64,000 nt of DNA from Trinickia sp. Y13 (GTDB lineage: Bacteria > Pseudomonadota > Gammaproteobacteria > Burkholderiales > Burkholderiaceae), in assembly GCF_029522115.1 (NCBI RefSeq), contig NZ_JAKWFK010000009.1:62001-126000 (forward strand). Direction: 5' to 3'. Below are positions 1 to 8,370 of this stretch, one piece after another (the stretch's first letter is position 1; every line of letters starts with the position of its first letter). Below the pieces are notes generated by a model, which was given only the letters and a program-made list of their open reading frames with translations, had not been told where the DNA came from and made no database searches. Both the position numbers and the translations under genes were made by a program.

Positions 1-541
1 TCACGCGAATGCGATCGGGGCCCAGTTCGGCGGCGAGCGCTTTGCTCGCGACGATGACGGCGCCCTTGCTGCCGTTGTACCAAACGAGCCCCGGGCGCGG
101 ACGCACGGCCGCCGTCGAAGCGATATTGACGAAGGCGCCTGCCTTTTGCTCGCGAAAGTACGGCACGAAGGCCTGCACGCTCCAATAGAGGCTCTTCACG
201 TTGACCGCGTAGACGCGATCGAATTCGGCTTCCGTCACTTCCAGCACGGGCTTGTTTCGATGCGTCGTGCCGGCGTTGTTGACGACGATTTGCACGCTGC
301 CGAAGTCCTCGAGCGCCGCTTCGCGCAAGGCGTGCCAATCGTCGATCTTGGTCACGTCGCCGGCGACGAAGATCGCGCGGCCACCGGCCAGCGCGATCTC
401 GCTGGCCACGCGCCCGGCGGCCGCGCCGTTCAAATCGTTGACGACGACATTGGCGCCTTCGCGCGCGAACGTCTTCGCGATTCCCTCGCCGAAACCGGAG
501 CCTGCGCCGGTGACGACGGCCGTCTTGCCTTGCAATCGCAT
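1..541 (-). CDS. SDR-family oxidoreductase, C-terminus cut by window edge
   Basis: Short-chain dehydrogenase/reductase, probably an NAD(P)H-dependent oxidoreductase of the glucose-dehydrogenase/3-oxoacyl-reductase type; the substrate cannot be read from sequence. The translated strand shows the TGxxxGxG cofactor motif (TGAGSGFG) near residue 11, a central NNAG and the catalytic YxxxK (YNGSK). About 180 residues are present and the last 60-70 lie outside the window. The start ATG at 541 follows a GGAGG eight bases upstream. It lies downstream of the aldehyde dehydrogenase on the same strand, 169 bp away, so the two probably act in one oxidation pathway. Confidence 0.88.
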   Translation of the reverse strand, partial: MRLQGKTAVVTGAGSGFGEGIAKTFAREGANVVVNDLNGAAAGRVASEIALAGGRAIFVAGDVTKIDDWHALREAALEDFGSVQIVVNNAGTTHRNKPVLEVTEAEFDRVYAVNVKSLYWSVQAFVPYFREQKAGAFVNIASTAAVRPRPGLVWYNGSKGAVIVASKALAAELGPDRIRV

Positions 542-636
542 GATGTCTTCCTCCTGGCCTCGTGGGCGTCGTTTTGGTGTGATGCCGCTGCAACGCTAGA
601 GAAACGCTGCGGCGCGGCGTTCGTGCTCGATGGACC

Positions 637-690
637 GTGTGCGTGTGCGTCTGCGTCTGCGTGTGCGTCTGCGTGTGCGTGTGCGTGGGC
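637..690. repeat. Nine-unit GTSTGC hexanucleotide tandem repeat
   Basis: Nine consecutive 6-bp units of the pattern GT(G/C)TGC: five GTGTGC, three GTCTGC and a final GTGGGC. They sit in the gap between the aldehyde dehydrogenase stop and the SDR start. Six is a multiple of three, but the tract is intergenic, so copy-number change would alter intercistronic spacing rather than reading frame. Confidence 0.9.
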
Positions 691-710
691 GACGCGTGCC
701 TACTACTGTC

Positions 711-2150
711 CTATCCGTGACGAATCGCGATCGTCTTGAGCGTGGTGAAACCGTAAAGCGCTTCGAAGCCTTTCTCGCGTCCGTGTCCCGATTGGCCCGT
801 GCCGCCGAACGGCAGTTCGACCCCGCCGCCTGCGCCGTAGTTGTTCACGAAGATCTGTCCCGCGCGCAGACGCCGCGCGAGGCGCAGCTGACGCGCGCCG
901 TCGCGGGTCCAGACGCCCGCGACGAGCCCGTAGCGCGTGCCGTTCGCGAGCGCCAACGCTTGCGCTTCGTCATCGAAGGGCGTGGCCGCGAGCACAGGCC
1001 CGAAGATTTCTTCTTGGGCGATGCGGTGCTCGGCCGGGACGTCGACGAAGAGGGCCGGCGCTTGATAGAAGCCGCCGCGTGGCGCATCGGGGACGATCTG
1101 GCCTTGAGCCGCGAGCCGGATCCCGTCGCGTCGAGCGTTGTCGACGTATTGAGCGACACGGCCATGCTGCTTGGCGTTGATGAGGGGACCGCAGTCGAGA
1201 TCGAGCTCGCTCGGGCCTACGCGCAAGGCGTCGAACGCCGCTCGGAGGCGCTCGACGAGCGGCGTATAGATCGCGCGCTCGATCAGTACGCGGCTGCCCG
1301 CGGAACAGGTTTGTCCGGCGTTCTGCACGATGGCCGCCATCAGCATGGGCAACGCAGCGTCGAGATCCGCATCGGCGAAGACGATCTGCGGCGATTTGCC
1401 GCCGAGCTCGAGGGTGACCGGCGCGTGGTGCTCGGCGGCCAATTGCGTGACGAGCGTGCCCACGCTGGGCGAGCCCGTGAACGAAATGTGGTCGACGCCC
1501 GGATGCCGCGCGAGCGCGGCGCCCGCTTCGGCGCCATAGCCCGTGACAATGTTGAGCGCACCGGCGGGTAGACCCGCCTCGGCCCCCAGAGAGGCCACGT
1601 GTAACAGCGATAAGCAGGCATCCTCGGAGGGCTTGACGACGCAGGCGTTGCCCGCGGCGAGCGCTGCGCCGACGCTGCGCCCGAAGATTTGCATCGGATA
1701 GTTCCAGGGCACGATATGCCCCGTGACGCCGTGCGGCTCGCGCACGGTCATGACCGTGTAGCCGGCTTGATAGGGGAGCGTCTCGCCGTGGAGCTTGTCG
1801 CACGCGCCGGCGTAGAACTCGAAGTAGCGCGCGAGCGCGGCGGCGTCGGCGCGCGCTTCGCGCAGCGGCTTGCCGGTGTCGCGGGCTTCGAGACGCGCGA
1901 GTTCCTCGCCGCGGGCTGCTATCAGCATCGAGAGCCGAAAGAGGATGCGGCCGCGTTCGGCGGCGCTCGTGTGTCCCCACGGACCCTCGTAGGTTGCCCG
2001 GGCGGCGCGCACGGCCGAGTCGATATCGGCTGCGTTGCCGCGCGCGATTTGCGAAAAGACCTGCCCGTCGGACGGATCGATCACGTCGATCGACTCCCCG
2101 CTCGAAGGGGATGTCCAGTTGCCGGCGACGAAGTGCTGCGCGTCTTCCAT
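711..2150 (-). CDS. Aldehyde dehydrogenase family protein
   Basis: NAD(P)+-dependent aldehyde dehydrogenase of 479 residues, the usual length for the superfamily. Visible motifs are the N-terminal GNWTSP segment, PWNYPM, the general base in LELGGKSP (Glu near residue 248), the nucleophilic cysteine in GQTCSAGSR (near 282) and the IFGPV segment near 386. It is probably cytosolic, oxidising an aldehyde to the acid; the substrate is not evident. It is the first gene of a likely two-gene operon with the SDR downstream and is divergent from ppa. The start is followed by MEDAQHF, with AGGAGC a few bases upstream. Confidence 0.93.
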   Translation of the reverse strand: MEDAQHFVAGNWTSPSSGESIDVIDPSDGQVFSQIARGNAADIDSAVRAARATYEGPWGHTSAAERGRILFRLSMLIAARGEELARLEARDTGKPLREARADAAALARYFEFYAGACDKLHGETLPYQAGYTVMTVREPHGVTGHIVPWNYPMQIFGRSVGAALAAGNACVVKPSEDACLSLLHVASLGAEAGLPAGALNIVTGYGAEAGAALARHPGVDHISFTGSPSVGTLVTQLAAEHHAPVTLELGGKSPQIVFADADLDAALPMLMAAIVQNAGQTCSAGSRVLIERAIYTPLVERLRAAFDALRVGPSELDLDCGPLINAKQHGRVAQYVDNARRDGIRLAAQGQIVPDAPRGGFYQAPALFVDVPAEHRIAQEEIFGPVLAATPFDDEAQALALANGTRYGLVAGVWTRDGARQLRLARRLRAGQIFVNNYGAGGGVELPFGGTGQSGHGREKGFEALYGFTTLKTIAIRHG

Positions 2151-2414
2151 TCAGAGCTCCTTTTGGGGTAGCGCGAATCAGAACGGTCAGTCGTAACGTT
2201 ACGCGACGGTGATTATGGCCCGATCCGCCGCAAAGTGGGTATCCGCCGCTCGGCTATAATGGCGCGCAATGCTTGCCGCCCGCGCCGGCGGCCTTCGCCC
2301 GGCGAGCCTGCACGCCGTTCGGCCGTGTGCCGTCGTCCGTATCGACTGCGGCCACTCCCAGGTTCGGCGTCGCGAGCCAACGTTTTCCCGTTTCCATTTC
2401 GTCAAGAGAACGCC

Positions 2415-2942
2415 ATGAGCTTCAATCACGTCCCCGCGGGCAAGGATCTGCCGCAAGACTTCAACGTCGTCATCGAAATCCCCGCGCAAAGCGATCCGGT
2501 CAAATACGAAGCGGACAAGGAGCTGGGTCTGCTCGTCGTCGACCGCTTCATTGGCACGGGCATGCGCTACCCGGTGAACTACGGCTACATTCCGCAAACG
2601 CTGTCGGGCGACGGCGATCCCGTCGACGTGCTCGTGATCACGCCGTTCCCGTTGATTCCGGGCTGCGTGGTGCGCTCGCGCGCGCTCGGCATGTTGCAGA
2701 TGACCGACGAATCCGGCGTCGATGCGAAGCTCGTTGCCGTGCCGCACGACAAGCTGTGCCCGATGACGGCGCACATGAAGTCTATCGACGATGTTCCCGG
2801 CTATCTGAAAGATCAGATCAAGCACTTCTTCGAGCAATACAAGGCGCTGGAGAAGGGCAAGTGGGTGAAGGTCGAGGGCTGGGCCGACATCGACGCCGCT
2901 CACAAGGAAATCACCGAAGGCGTCGCGAACTTCAAGAAGTAA
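2415..2942 (+). CDS. ppa: Inorganic pyrophosphatase, family I
   Basis: Soluble cytoplasmic Mg-dependent pyrophosphatase (PPi to 2 Pi), 175 residues, as expected for the hexameric bacterial type. The family signature DGDPVDVLV is present around residue 67, with the YGYIP segment just before it. The start at MSFNHV is preferred over an upstream in-frame extension because family members begin here; upstream codons encode low-complexity Arg/Pro sequence. Single-gene unit, divergent from the aldehyde dehydrogenase. Confidence 0.97.
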   Translation: MSFNHVPAGKDLPQDFNVVIEIPAQSDPVKYEADKELGLLVVDRFIGTGMRYPVNYGYIPQTLSGDGDPVDVLVITPFPLIPGCVVRSRALGMLQMTDESGVDAKLVAVPHDKLCPMTAHMKSIDDVPGYLKDQIKHFFEQYKALEKGKWVKVEGWADIDAAHKEITEGVANFKK

Positions 2943-2957
2943 CGCGTGTAGGGCGGG

Positions 2958-3284
2958 TTATGGTTGCGCGAGGCCATCGGCCTCGTGCTCGCCGCCCGCT
3001 CTCTCGGGGTCGGGAAGCACCGATTCCAGCGTACGCGTGCCGGCTGCAAGCGCGCGCTTGTCTGCCGGCGAGAGCTGCTTGACACGATATTCGGCGCGCA
3101 AGGCGCTCGAACGGTCCGCAAGCTCGAACGACGCGAGCAGCGCAATGGGCTTGCGCGCGCGCGTGTAGCGGGCGCCCTTGCCGCTTACGTGCTTGGCATA
3201 GCGCGCGTCCACGTCGGTCGCGATGCCCGTATAGAGGCTGCCGTCCGCGCACTCGATCAAATAGAGAAACCAAGCCATCGTCAT
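2958..3284 (-). CDS. GIY-YIG domain protein, UPF0213/YhbQ type
   Basis: Small single-domain GIY-YIG nuclease-like protein, about 108 residues. The diagnostic LYLIEC...LYTGIATD arrangement, the conserved Arg in DARYAKH and the GKGARYTR loop are visible. A possible DNA repair or nucleic-acid processing role follows from the family only. Two closely spaced ATGs (3284 and 3278) are both plausible; neither has a strong ribosome site. A longer frame reaches 3470 but its extra N-terminus does not resemble the family. Convergent with ppa, 15 bp apart. Confidence 0.85.
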   Translation of the reverse strand: MTMAWFLYLIECADGSLYTGIATDVDARYAKHVSGKGARYTRARKPIALLASFELADRSSALRAEYRVKQLSPADKRALAAGTRTLESVLPDPERAGGEHEADGLAQP

Positions 3285-3423
3285 TGATTCGCGGTTGTTG
3301 GAGCCGGATTCCGATTTGCGAAATTGTATGTCAAGCTCTGGCTCGTTCGGCAAGTATGCTTGAGAGAGCCGTCCGAGCAAGAAAGCGAAGAAACAAAACG
3401 AATTCGAATCCGAGGGCTTCAAA

Positions 3424-5381
3424 TTGTCGACCGAGACGATAACGGTTCCTATCGCGCTGAACGAAACCAATCAAGGGACGATTACGTGGCGCTGGTTCGT
3501 GCAGCGCACGGAATACAAGCCAAAGCACGCGACGTTTCGGCCGCTCGTGAACGGCGAGGAGGCGTTCGGCGCGGTGTTTGACGCCATCATGGCCGCCAAG
3601 CACAGCGTCGACATCATTTGCTGGGGTTTCCAGCCCTCGATGTACTTCAAGCGGGGCGGCAGCGATGCCGTGCCGATCGGCCAGTTGCTCGAGGCCAAGG
3701 GCAAGCAGGGCGTCAAGATACGATTGCTAGTGTGGTGCGATGACCTGCGCGTCGCCCAGTTCTCCGAGAATATGATGCCCGGCAACAACCTGGCGTCCCT
3801 CATCGGCTCCGATACGCGCAACTCGACCCAGCGGGAGTTCGACCAACTTTGGTATAGGCGTGCGAACCTCACTAACGTGACCCGTCTCACGGCGTTGCAG
3901 TCCGCCGATCCGGTGACCGAGGCCAAATATCTTGCCACTTCGGCGGCGAACTACGCGCTGCGTCACAAGGCCTTCGACAACATCGAGTTCGCCACGCGAG
4001 AGACTTCACCCTGTGGCAGCGGGTGGAGATCGCGTGGCGCTCGTATACGCAGGCCGCCGACACTAAGCGCAGCAGCGCATCGAAAGATGCGAACGCTGCG
4101 GCGATGACCGCCGAGCCGACGCATCATCAGAAAATGGTATTGGTCGACTACGAGAACCCCGCGGACGCGGTCGGCTTCGTGATGGGGCACAACACGCTCG
4201 ACGCTTACTGGGACCGCGACGACCACAGCAGCATCCGCATGCATCCACAGATGGGGCGCTGCGGTACCCATCCCCGGCAAGACATCTCCAGCCGCGTGAC
4301 AGGCCCCATTCTCTGCGATCTGAACCAGAACTTTTGCGAGGCGTGGGACGACGCTACCGGGCAGAGCCTCACTCAAGCGCGGAAAGCGCTGGAGTCTCGG
4401 TTGGCATTGCGCCGCGACTTCGATACGCCACTGATGGCGCAGATCCTGCGCACCCAGTCACAGTACGCAAAGCAGGACATCAAGGCGTTGTACATGAACG
4501 CCGTCAATAATACGGCTAACTTCGTCTACGTCGAAAACCAGTATTTCCGATTCCCGCCGCTGGCCGACAAGCTCAAAGCGGCGGCGAAGGCCCACCTTGC
4601 ATGGGGACGCGACCCGGGCAAGCACGGTCCGCTGCGCCTGTTCGTTGTCACCAATTCGAACGACGAAGGGATCGGTGCGGGAACTGTCAGCACGTACCGA
4701 ATGTTGGAAGCGCTCGGGCGCGCCGACACGATTCCGGGTGTGGCCACATTGGAGCGCGAGGATGCGCGTCAGGCGCAGCTTCGCAGCGAATACGACCAAG
4801 CACTGGCGCAGCAGGAGCAGGCCAATGACGCGATCATCGGCGCATATGAAGTGCAGCAGTACGCCGGCACCGACGCGGTAGGCAAGCAGGCGGCTGACGC
4901 GCAACAAAAGCTCGCGCAGGCAAAGGCGACGCGGGCCGCGCTCGAGAGAGAAATGAAGAAGCCGCCCGAGAAGACCATCGTGCCGAGCGACATCCCTGGC
5001 CTGAAGGTACACGTTTGTACGCTGGTCGCGCCGGATTCCCCGCCGGACAAGTGGGACTACGTGTACGTGCATGCGAAGCTGATGATCGTCGACGACGCGT
5101 TCATGACCTTGGGCTCGGCCAACGTCAACATGCGCAGCATGGAAGTCGACAGCGAGCTCAATATTTGCCACGAGAACGGTGCGGTGGCGTCGTCGCTGCG
5201 AAAGCGGTTGTGGAACATCCATACGAAGGGGCAGGGGGCGCAGGACGATGTGGCAGAGGCGTACGTGCTGTGGGATCGGATCATTACGCGGAATGCTAAA
5301 AACCAGCGCGACAAACTGGCACCGATAGCGTCGCTCGTTGGCTTCATGCGTACCTCACCGGCTCGCAGCCGCCTGGATTAA
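3424..5381 (+). pseudogene. Frameshifted phospholipase D, T6SS Tle5-like effector
   Basis: Two-HKD phospholipase D that would be about 651 residues if restored. The N-terminal part is read from a TTG at 3424 (GAGGG upstream). Near 3997-4004 the frame shifts: dropping one GA from CGAGAGAC gives ATRDFTLWQRVEIAW, which joins the two halves smoothly. Both catalytic motifs lie in the second frame: HQKMVLVD (about 4126) and HAKLMIVD (about 5071), separated by a helical Gln/Ala-rich insert. This domain order, followed directly by Sel1-repeat lipoproteins, matches Tle5/PldB effector-immunity cassettes. No slippery heptamer is visible, so mutation or sequence error is likelier than programmed frameshifting. 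The internal GTG at 4023 could still express both HKD halves. Confidence 0.8.
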
Positions 5382-5384
5382 TCG

Positions 5385-6812
5385 ATGAACAGAACAATGT
5401 TGATCGTACTGCTGGCCGGCCTCGCTTGCGCCTGCACCCATAAGGAGAGCCCGTTGGCTTCGCTACCCGACATGAGCGCTGTCCGCGCCAATCTCGCTTT
5501 TACCTGTGTGCACGAGGCCGACCATCTACCGGTCCTCGATCGCGATGCGGACAAACTGTTCCAGTACGGGCGCTATCTGGAAAAAAAAGACGGTCCGAAG
5601 GACTTCAACGATATCGCCCGCTACTACCGAATCGCCGCAGCGCACCGCCACTACAAGGCGAATCAAAACCTGCAACTGTTGGTGTCGCAAGGGTTCGCGG
5701 ATTCGCCCGACGCGCCCAAGGAATCTGTCGATCTTGCGGCGCAATTGGTTAATCAAGGGATACCCGGCGGGTACTATGACATTGGGCACTACCTTGAGCT
5801 CGGATATGGTCTGAAACAAGATACGGAAATGGCGCTGCGCTATATGCGCAAGGCGGCCGACTTGGGCAACCCGGATGCGCAATACTACGTTGGCGAAAAG
5901 CTGGCGCCAGTCGATGTGGCGCCGGCGATTGCGAAGCAGATGTGGCGGTGCGCGGCAGACCAGGGACACGGCAAGGCGGCGAACACATTAGGCGTCGATC
6001 TACAAGCCGATAAATTCTACGCGGAAGCCGTCAAGGTTTTCCAACTGGGGGTCGGATCGGGAGACAGGTCGGCAGCATCATTTCTTGAATATGGATTCAA
6101 CGATCCTCCTCCTTCGGACCAGTTGAACTATATTGCGTTACCGCATGACCCAGAGCGCTCCCGTCGCTACAAGCTGATCGGCAAATTTCTCGACGACAAC
6201 GATGGCCGCAACCCGAAAGTCCTCGACATAGACAAGATCGTGCCGCTGCCGCCCGCACCGCTCCCCGCATGGGATGGCACCTTCCAGTGGGAAAAGGACC
6301 AAGCGGCGGCCGTACCTCCGCCAAAACCGTCCGACGACCTCATCAAGCGCCTAAGCGAAGAAAAACATCTCGATCCGGCTACCGGTCTGCCTCTGGCCAA
6401 ACCCGATCATGTCTCGCAGACGGAAATCGCTCCGCCGGCCGAGACGCGATTGCCGATCGGGACCATCGCGCAGACGGGAGAATCGTGCCCAGAAAAGGGC
6501 GTGTGGCGTGCGGCTTTGTCGAAAGGCATGGTCGCCGATGCGGAATATCGATTTCCCAAGGGGGTAGCGTTACCTTCGCTGACGGTCTATCGGCCGCGCG
6601 CATTCGCCAGCTTGGATGAACGGCTGGGCGTTCGTAAGCAAACGGTGGCCGTGGAGTGGCGGCTTCAGCTACGCGAATGCGAAAATGGCTCCGGTTGCAT
6701 CGCTCGTCGGCTTTATGCGCACGTCGTCCTCCCGCAGCTATTTAGACTGAACGATGAACAAACGTGCATTGATCACATTGCTGGCGGGGTTCGTCTGCGC
6801 CTGCAATCATAG
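5385..6812 (+). CDS. Sel1-repeat lipoprotein, T6SS immunity-like (copy 1, altered C-terminus)
   Basis: 475-residue predicted lipoprotein: short signal peptide with LAGLAC lipobox, Sel1/TPR-like helices at about 60-230 (for example YYDIGHYLELGYG and AMRYMRKAADLGNPDAQYY-type repeats), a Pro-rich linker, then a C-terminal domain with ESCPEKGVWR and FPKGVALPSLTVYRP. Periplasmic Sel1 lipoproteins adjacent to Tle5-type phospholipases act as immunity proteins, so this is inferred to neutralise the phospholipase upstream, whose stop lies 3 bp before the start. Compared with copy 2, the normal ending after EWRL is lost: a 2-base deletion near 6665 shifts the frame into an effector remnant and the ORF runs 59 bp into copy 2. 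Confidence 0.82.
   Translation: MNRTMLIVLLAGLACACTHKESPLASLPDMSAVRANLAFTCVHEADHLPVLDRDADKLFQYGRYLEKKDGPKDFNDIARYYRIAAAHRHYKANQNLQLLVSQGFADSPDAPKESVDLAAQLVNQGIPGGYYDIGHYLELGYGLKQDTEMALRYMRKAADLGNPDAQYYVGEKLAPVDVAPAIAKQMWRCAADQGHGKAANTLGVDLQADKFYAEAVKVFQLGVGSGDRSAASFLEYGFNDPPPSDQLNYIALPHDPERSRRYKLIGKFLDDNDGRNPKVLDIDKIVPLPPAPLPAWDGTFQWEKDQAAAVPPPKPSDDLIKRLSEEKHLDPATGLPLAKPDHVSQTEIAPPAETRLPIGTIAQTGESCPEKGVWRAALSKGMVADAEYRFPKGVALPSLTVYRPRAFASLDERLGVRKQTVAVEWRLQLRECENGSGCIARRLYAHVVLPQLFRLNDEQTCIDHIAGGVRLRLQS
6255..6664 (+). repeat. 410-bp near-identical block shared with 7624-8033
   Basis: This segment of immunity copy 1 matches 7624-8033 of copy 2 at a constant offset of 1369 bp, with five differences counted by eye. 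The 5' parts of the same two genes differ at many more positions, mostly synonymous. The sharp rise in identity points to recent gene conversion or unequal crossing-over. Confidence 0.88.
6673..6750 (+). pseudogene. Remnant of a second phospholipase D 3' end
   Basis: Read in the frame GCG AAT GCG AAA, this segment encodes ANAKMAPVASLVGFM followed by RTSSSRSYLD and TGA, four bases before the start of immunity copy 2. The intact effector upstream ends RNAK...LAPIASLVGFM followed by RTSPARSRLD and a stop, three bases before immunity copy 1. The match in sequence, stop and distance to the next ATG shows that a second effector-immunity unit once lay here and lost all but its last 25 or so codons. 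Confidence 0.88.
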
Positions 6813-8067
6813 GGAGGACCCGTTGGCTTCACTACCCGACATGAGCGCCGTGCGGGCTAATCTCGCGTTTACGTGTGTGCATGAGGCGGATCATTTGCCT
6901 GCCCTCGATGCCGATGCGGACAAGCTGTTTCAGTTCGGGCGTTATCTGCAGAAGCAAGATGGTGAGAAGAGCTTCAACGATATCGCTCGGTATTACCGGA
7001 TCGCCGCGGCGTACGGGCATTACAAGGCGAATCAAAATTTGCAACTGCTGGTGTCTCAGGGCTTCGCGGATTCGCCCGACGCGCCCAAGGAAACGATCGA
7101 CCTCGCTGCGCAACTCGTGAATCAAGGCGTGCCGGGCGGCTATTACGACATCGCTCATTATCTTGAATTGGGGTATGGCCTGAAGCAGGATGCGGAAATG
7201 GCTTTACGCTACATGCGCAAAGCGGCGGACTTGGGCAACCCGGACGCGCAGTTCTACGTCGGGCAAAAGCTCGCACCGATCGACAATGCCCCCGCGATTG
7301 CTCGGCAGATGTGGCAATGCGCAGCGGACCAAGGCCACGGCAAAGCAGCGAACACGTTGGGCATCGATTTCCAAGCAGACAAACACTATCCGGATGCGAT
7401 CATTGCATTCCAGAAAGCGGTAGCAGCGGGAGAAGCGCAAGGCGCGCTGTCGTTGGAAGCTGCGTTTTCAGGTGTTTCTGAAGGCGACAGGCTAAGCTAT
7501 ACCGGCGAGGGGAAAGACGCAGAGCGATCGCGACGTTATCGCCTCATTCGACAATTCATCAACGACAACGATGGCCGCAATCCGAGGGTCCCCGACATCG
7601 ACAAGATCGTGCCGCTGCCTCCGGCACCGCTCCCCGCATGGGATGGCACCTTCCAGTGGGAAAAGGACCAAGCGGCGGCCGTACCTCCGCCAAAACCGTC
7701 CGACGACCTCATCAAGCGCTTAAGCGAAGAAAAACATCTCGATCCGGCTACCGGTCTGCCTCTGGCCAAACCCGATCACGTCTCGCAGACGGAAATCGCT
7801 CCGCCGGCCGAGACGCGATTGCCGATCGGGACCATCGCGCAGACGGGAGAATCGTGCCCAGAAAAGGGCGTGTGGCGTACGGCTTTGTCGAAAGGCATGG
7901 TCGCCGATGCGGAATATCGATTTCCCAAGGGGGTAGCGTTACCTTCGCTGACGGTCTATCGGCCGCGCGCATTCGCCTGGTTGGATGAACGGCTGGGCGT
8001 TCGTAAGCAAACGGTGGCCGTGGAGTGGCGGCTGATCAGCTACATCGATGAGGCAGAGCAAGCATGA
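6754..8067 (+). CDS. Sel1-repeat lipoprotein, T6SS immunity-like (copy 2)
   Basis: 437-residue paralogue of the preceding lipoprotein with the same layout: signal peptide with lipobox (LAGFVCAC), Sel1-like helical repeats to about residue 230, Pro-rich linker and C-terminal domain with ESCPEKGVWR. It keeps the presumably native ending EWRLISYIDEAEQA. It is probably a periplasmic immunity protein against the Tle5-like phospholipase; multiple tandem immunity paralogues are known beside PldB in Pseudomonas. Its stop overlaps the start of the next gene (ATGA), implying translational coupling. Confidence 0.85.
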   Translation: MNKRALITLLAGFVCACNHREDPLASLPDMSAVRANLAFTCVHEADHLPALDADADKLFQFGRYLQKQDGEKSFNDIARYYRIAAAYGHYKANQNLQLLVSQGFADSPDAPKETIDLAAQLVNQGVPGGYYDIAHYLELGYGLKQDAEMALRYMRKAADLGNPDAQFYVGQKLAPIDNAPAIARQMWQCAADQGHGKAANTLGIDFQADKHYPDAIIAFQKAVAAGEAQGALSLEAAFSGVSEGDRLSYTGEGKDAERSRRYRLIRQFINDNDGRNPRVPDIDKIVPLPPAPLPAWDGTFQWEKDQAAAVPPPKPSDDLIKRLSEEKHLDPATGLPLAKPDHVSQTEIAPPAETRLPIGTIAQTGESCPEKGVWRTALSKGMVADAEYRFPKGVALPSLTVYRPRAFAWLDERLGVRKQTVAVEWRLISYIDEAEQA

Positions 8068-8342
8068 CGCGCGAGAGGCTACCGGCGCTAGTGCTCGCCT
8101 TGCTCCCGACGGTGTGCTACGCGGATGTCGGCGATCTCGGCAGCATCGTAGTGGTCGTGCTCGATATCTTCCTGGCGACTTGGATAGGCCTGTCGATCAT
8201 GGTCTTCCTCATCAATCACCGCAAGGTGTCCGTGTGGAAACGGCTTGGGCTGGCCTCGCTATTTTTTATCCACGGCCATAAGCTACCTGCGGGGACCTAT
8301 ATATCGCGGAGTGCGGCCGATTGGGACTTCCTGAGCAACTAG
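8064..8342 (+). CDS. Small membrane protein coupled to immunity gene
   Basis: 92-residue protein not recognised from known families. It has an N-terminal hydrophobic segment ending in ALLPTVCYA that could be a signal peptide, then a strong membrane span at about residues 27-52, then a basic stretch (HRKVSVWKR). The ATG overlaps the stop of immunity copy 2, so it is translated with it and is probably part of the effector-immunity cassette. Whether it is a further protective component or an unrelated passenger cannot be told. Confidence 0.7.
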   Translation: MTRERLPALVLALLPTVCYADVGDLGSIVVVVLDIFLATWIGLSIMVFLINHRKVSVWKRLGLASLFFIHGHKLPAGTYISRSAADWDFLSN

Positions 8343-8370
8343 CGTTGGCATGTGCGCATCACATCTCCCC

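Noticed and set aside
2551-2567. TGGCACGGGCATGC as a sigma-54 promoter
   Set aside because: Inside ppa and spacing is one base short.
3997-4004. Programmed ribosomal frameshift in the phospholipase gene
   Set aside because: No slippery heptamer or downstream pseudoknot visible; CGAGAGAC does not fit known -1 or +1 sites. A mutation or read error is more economical.
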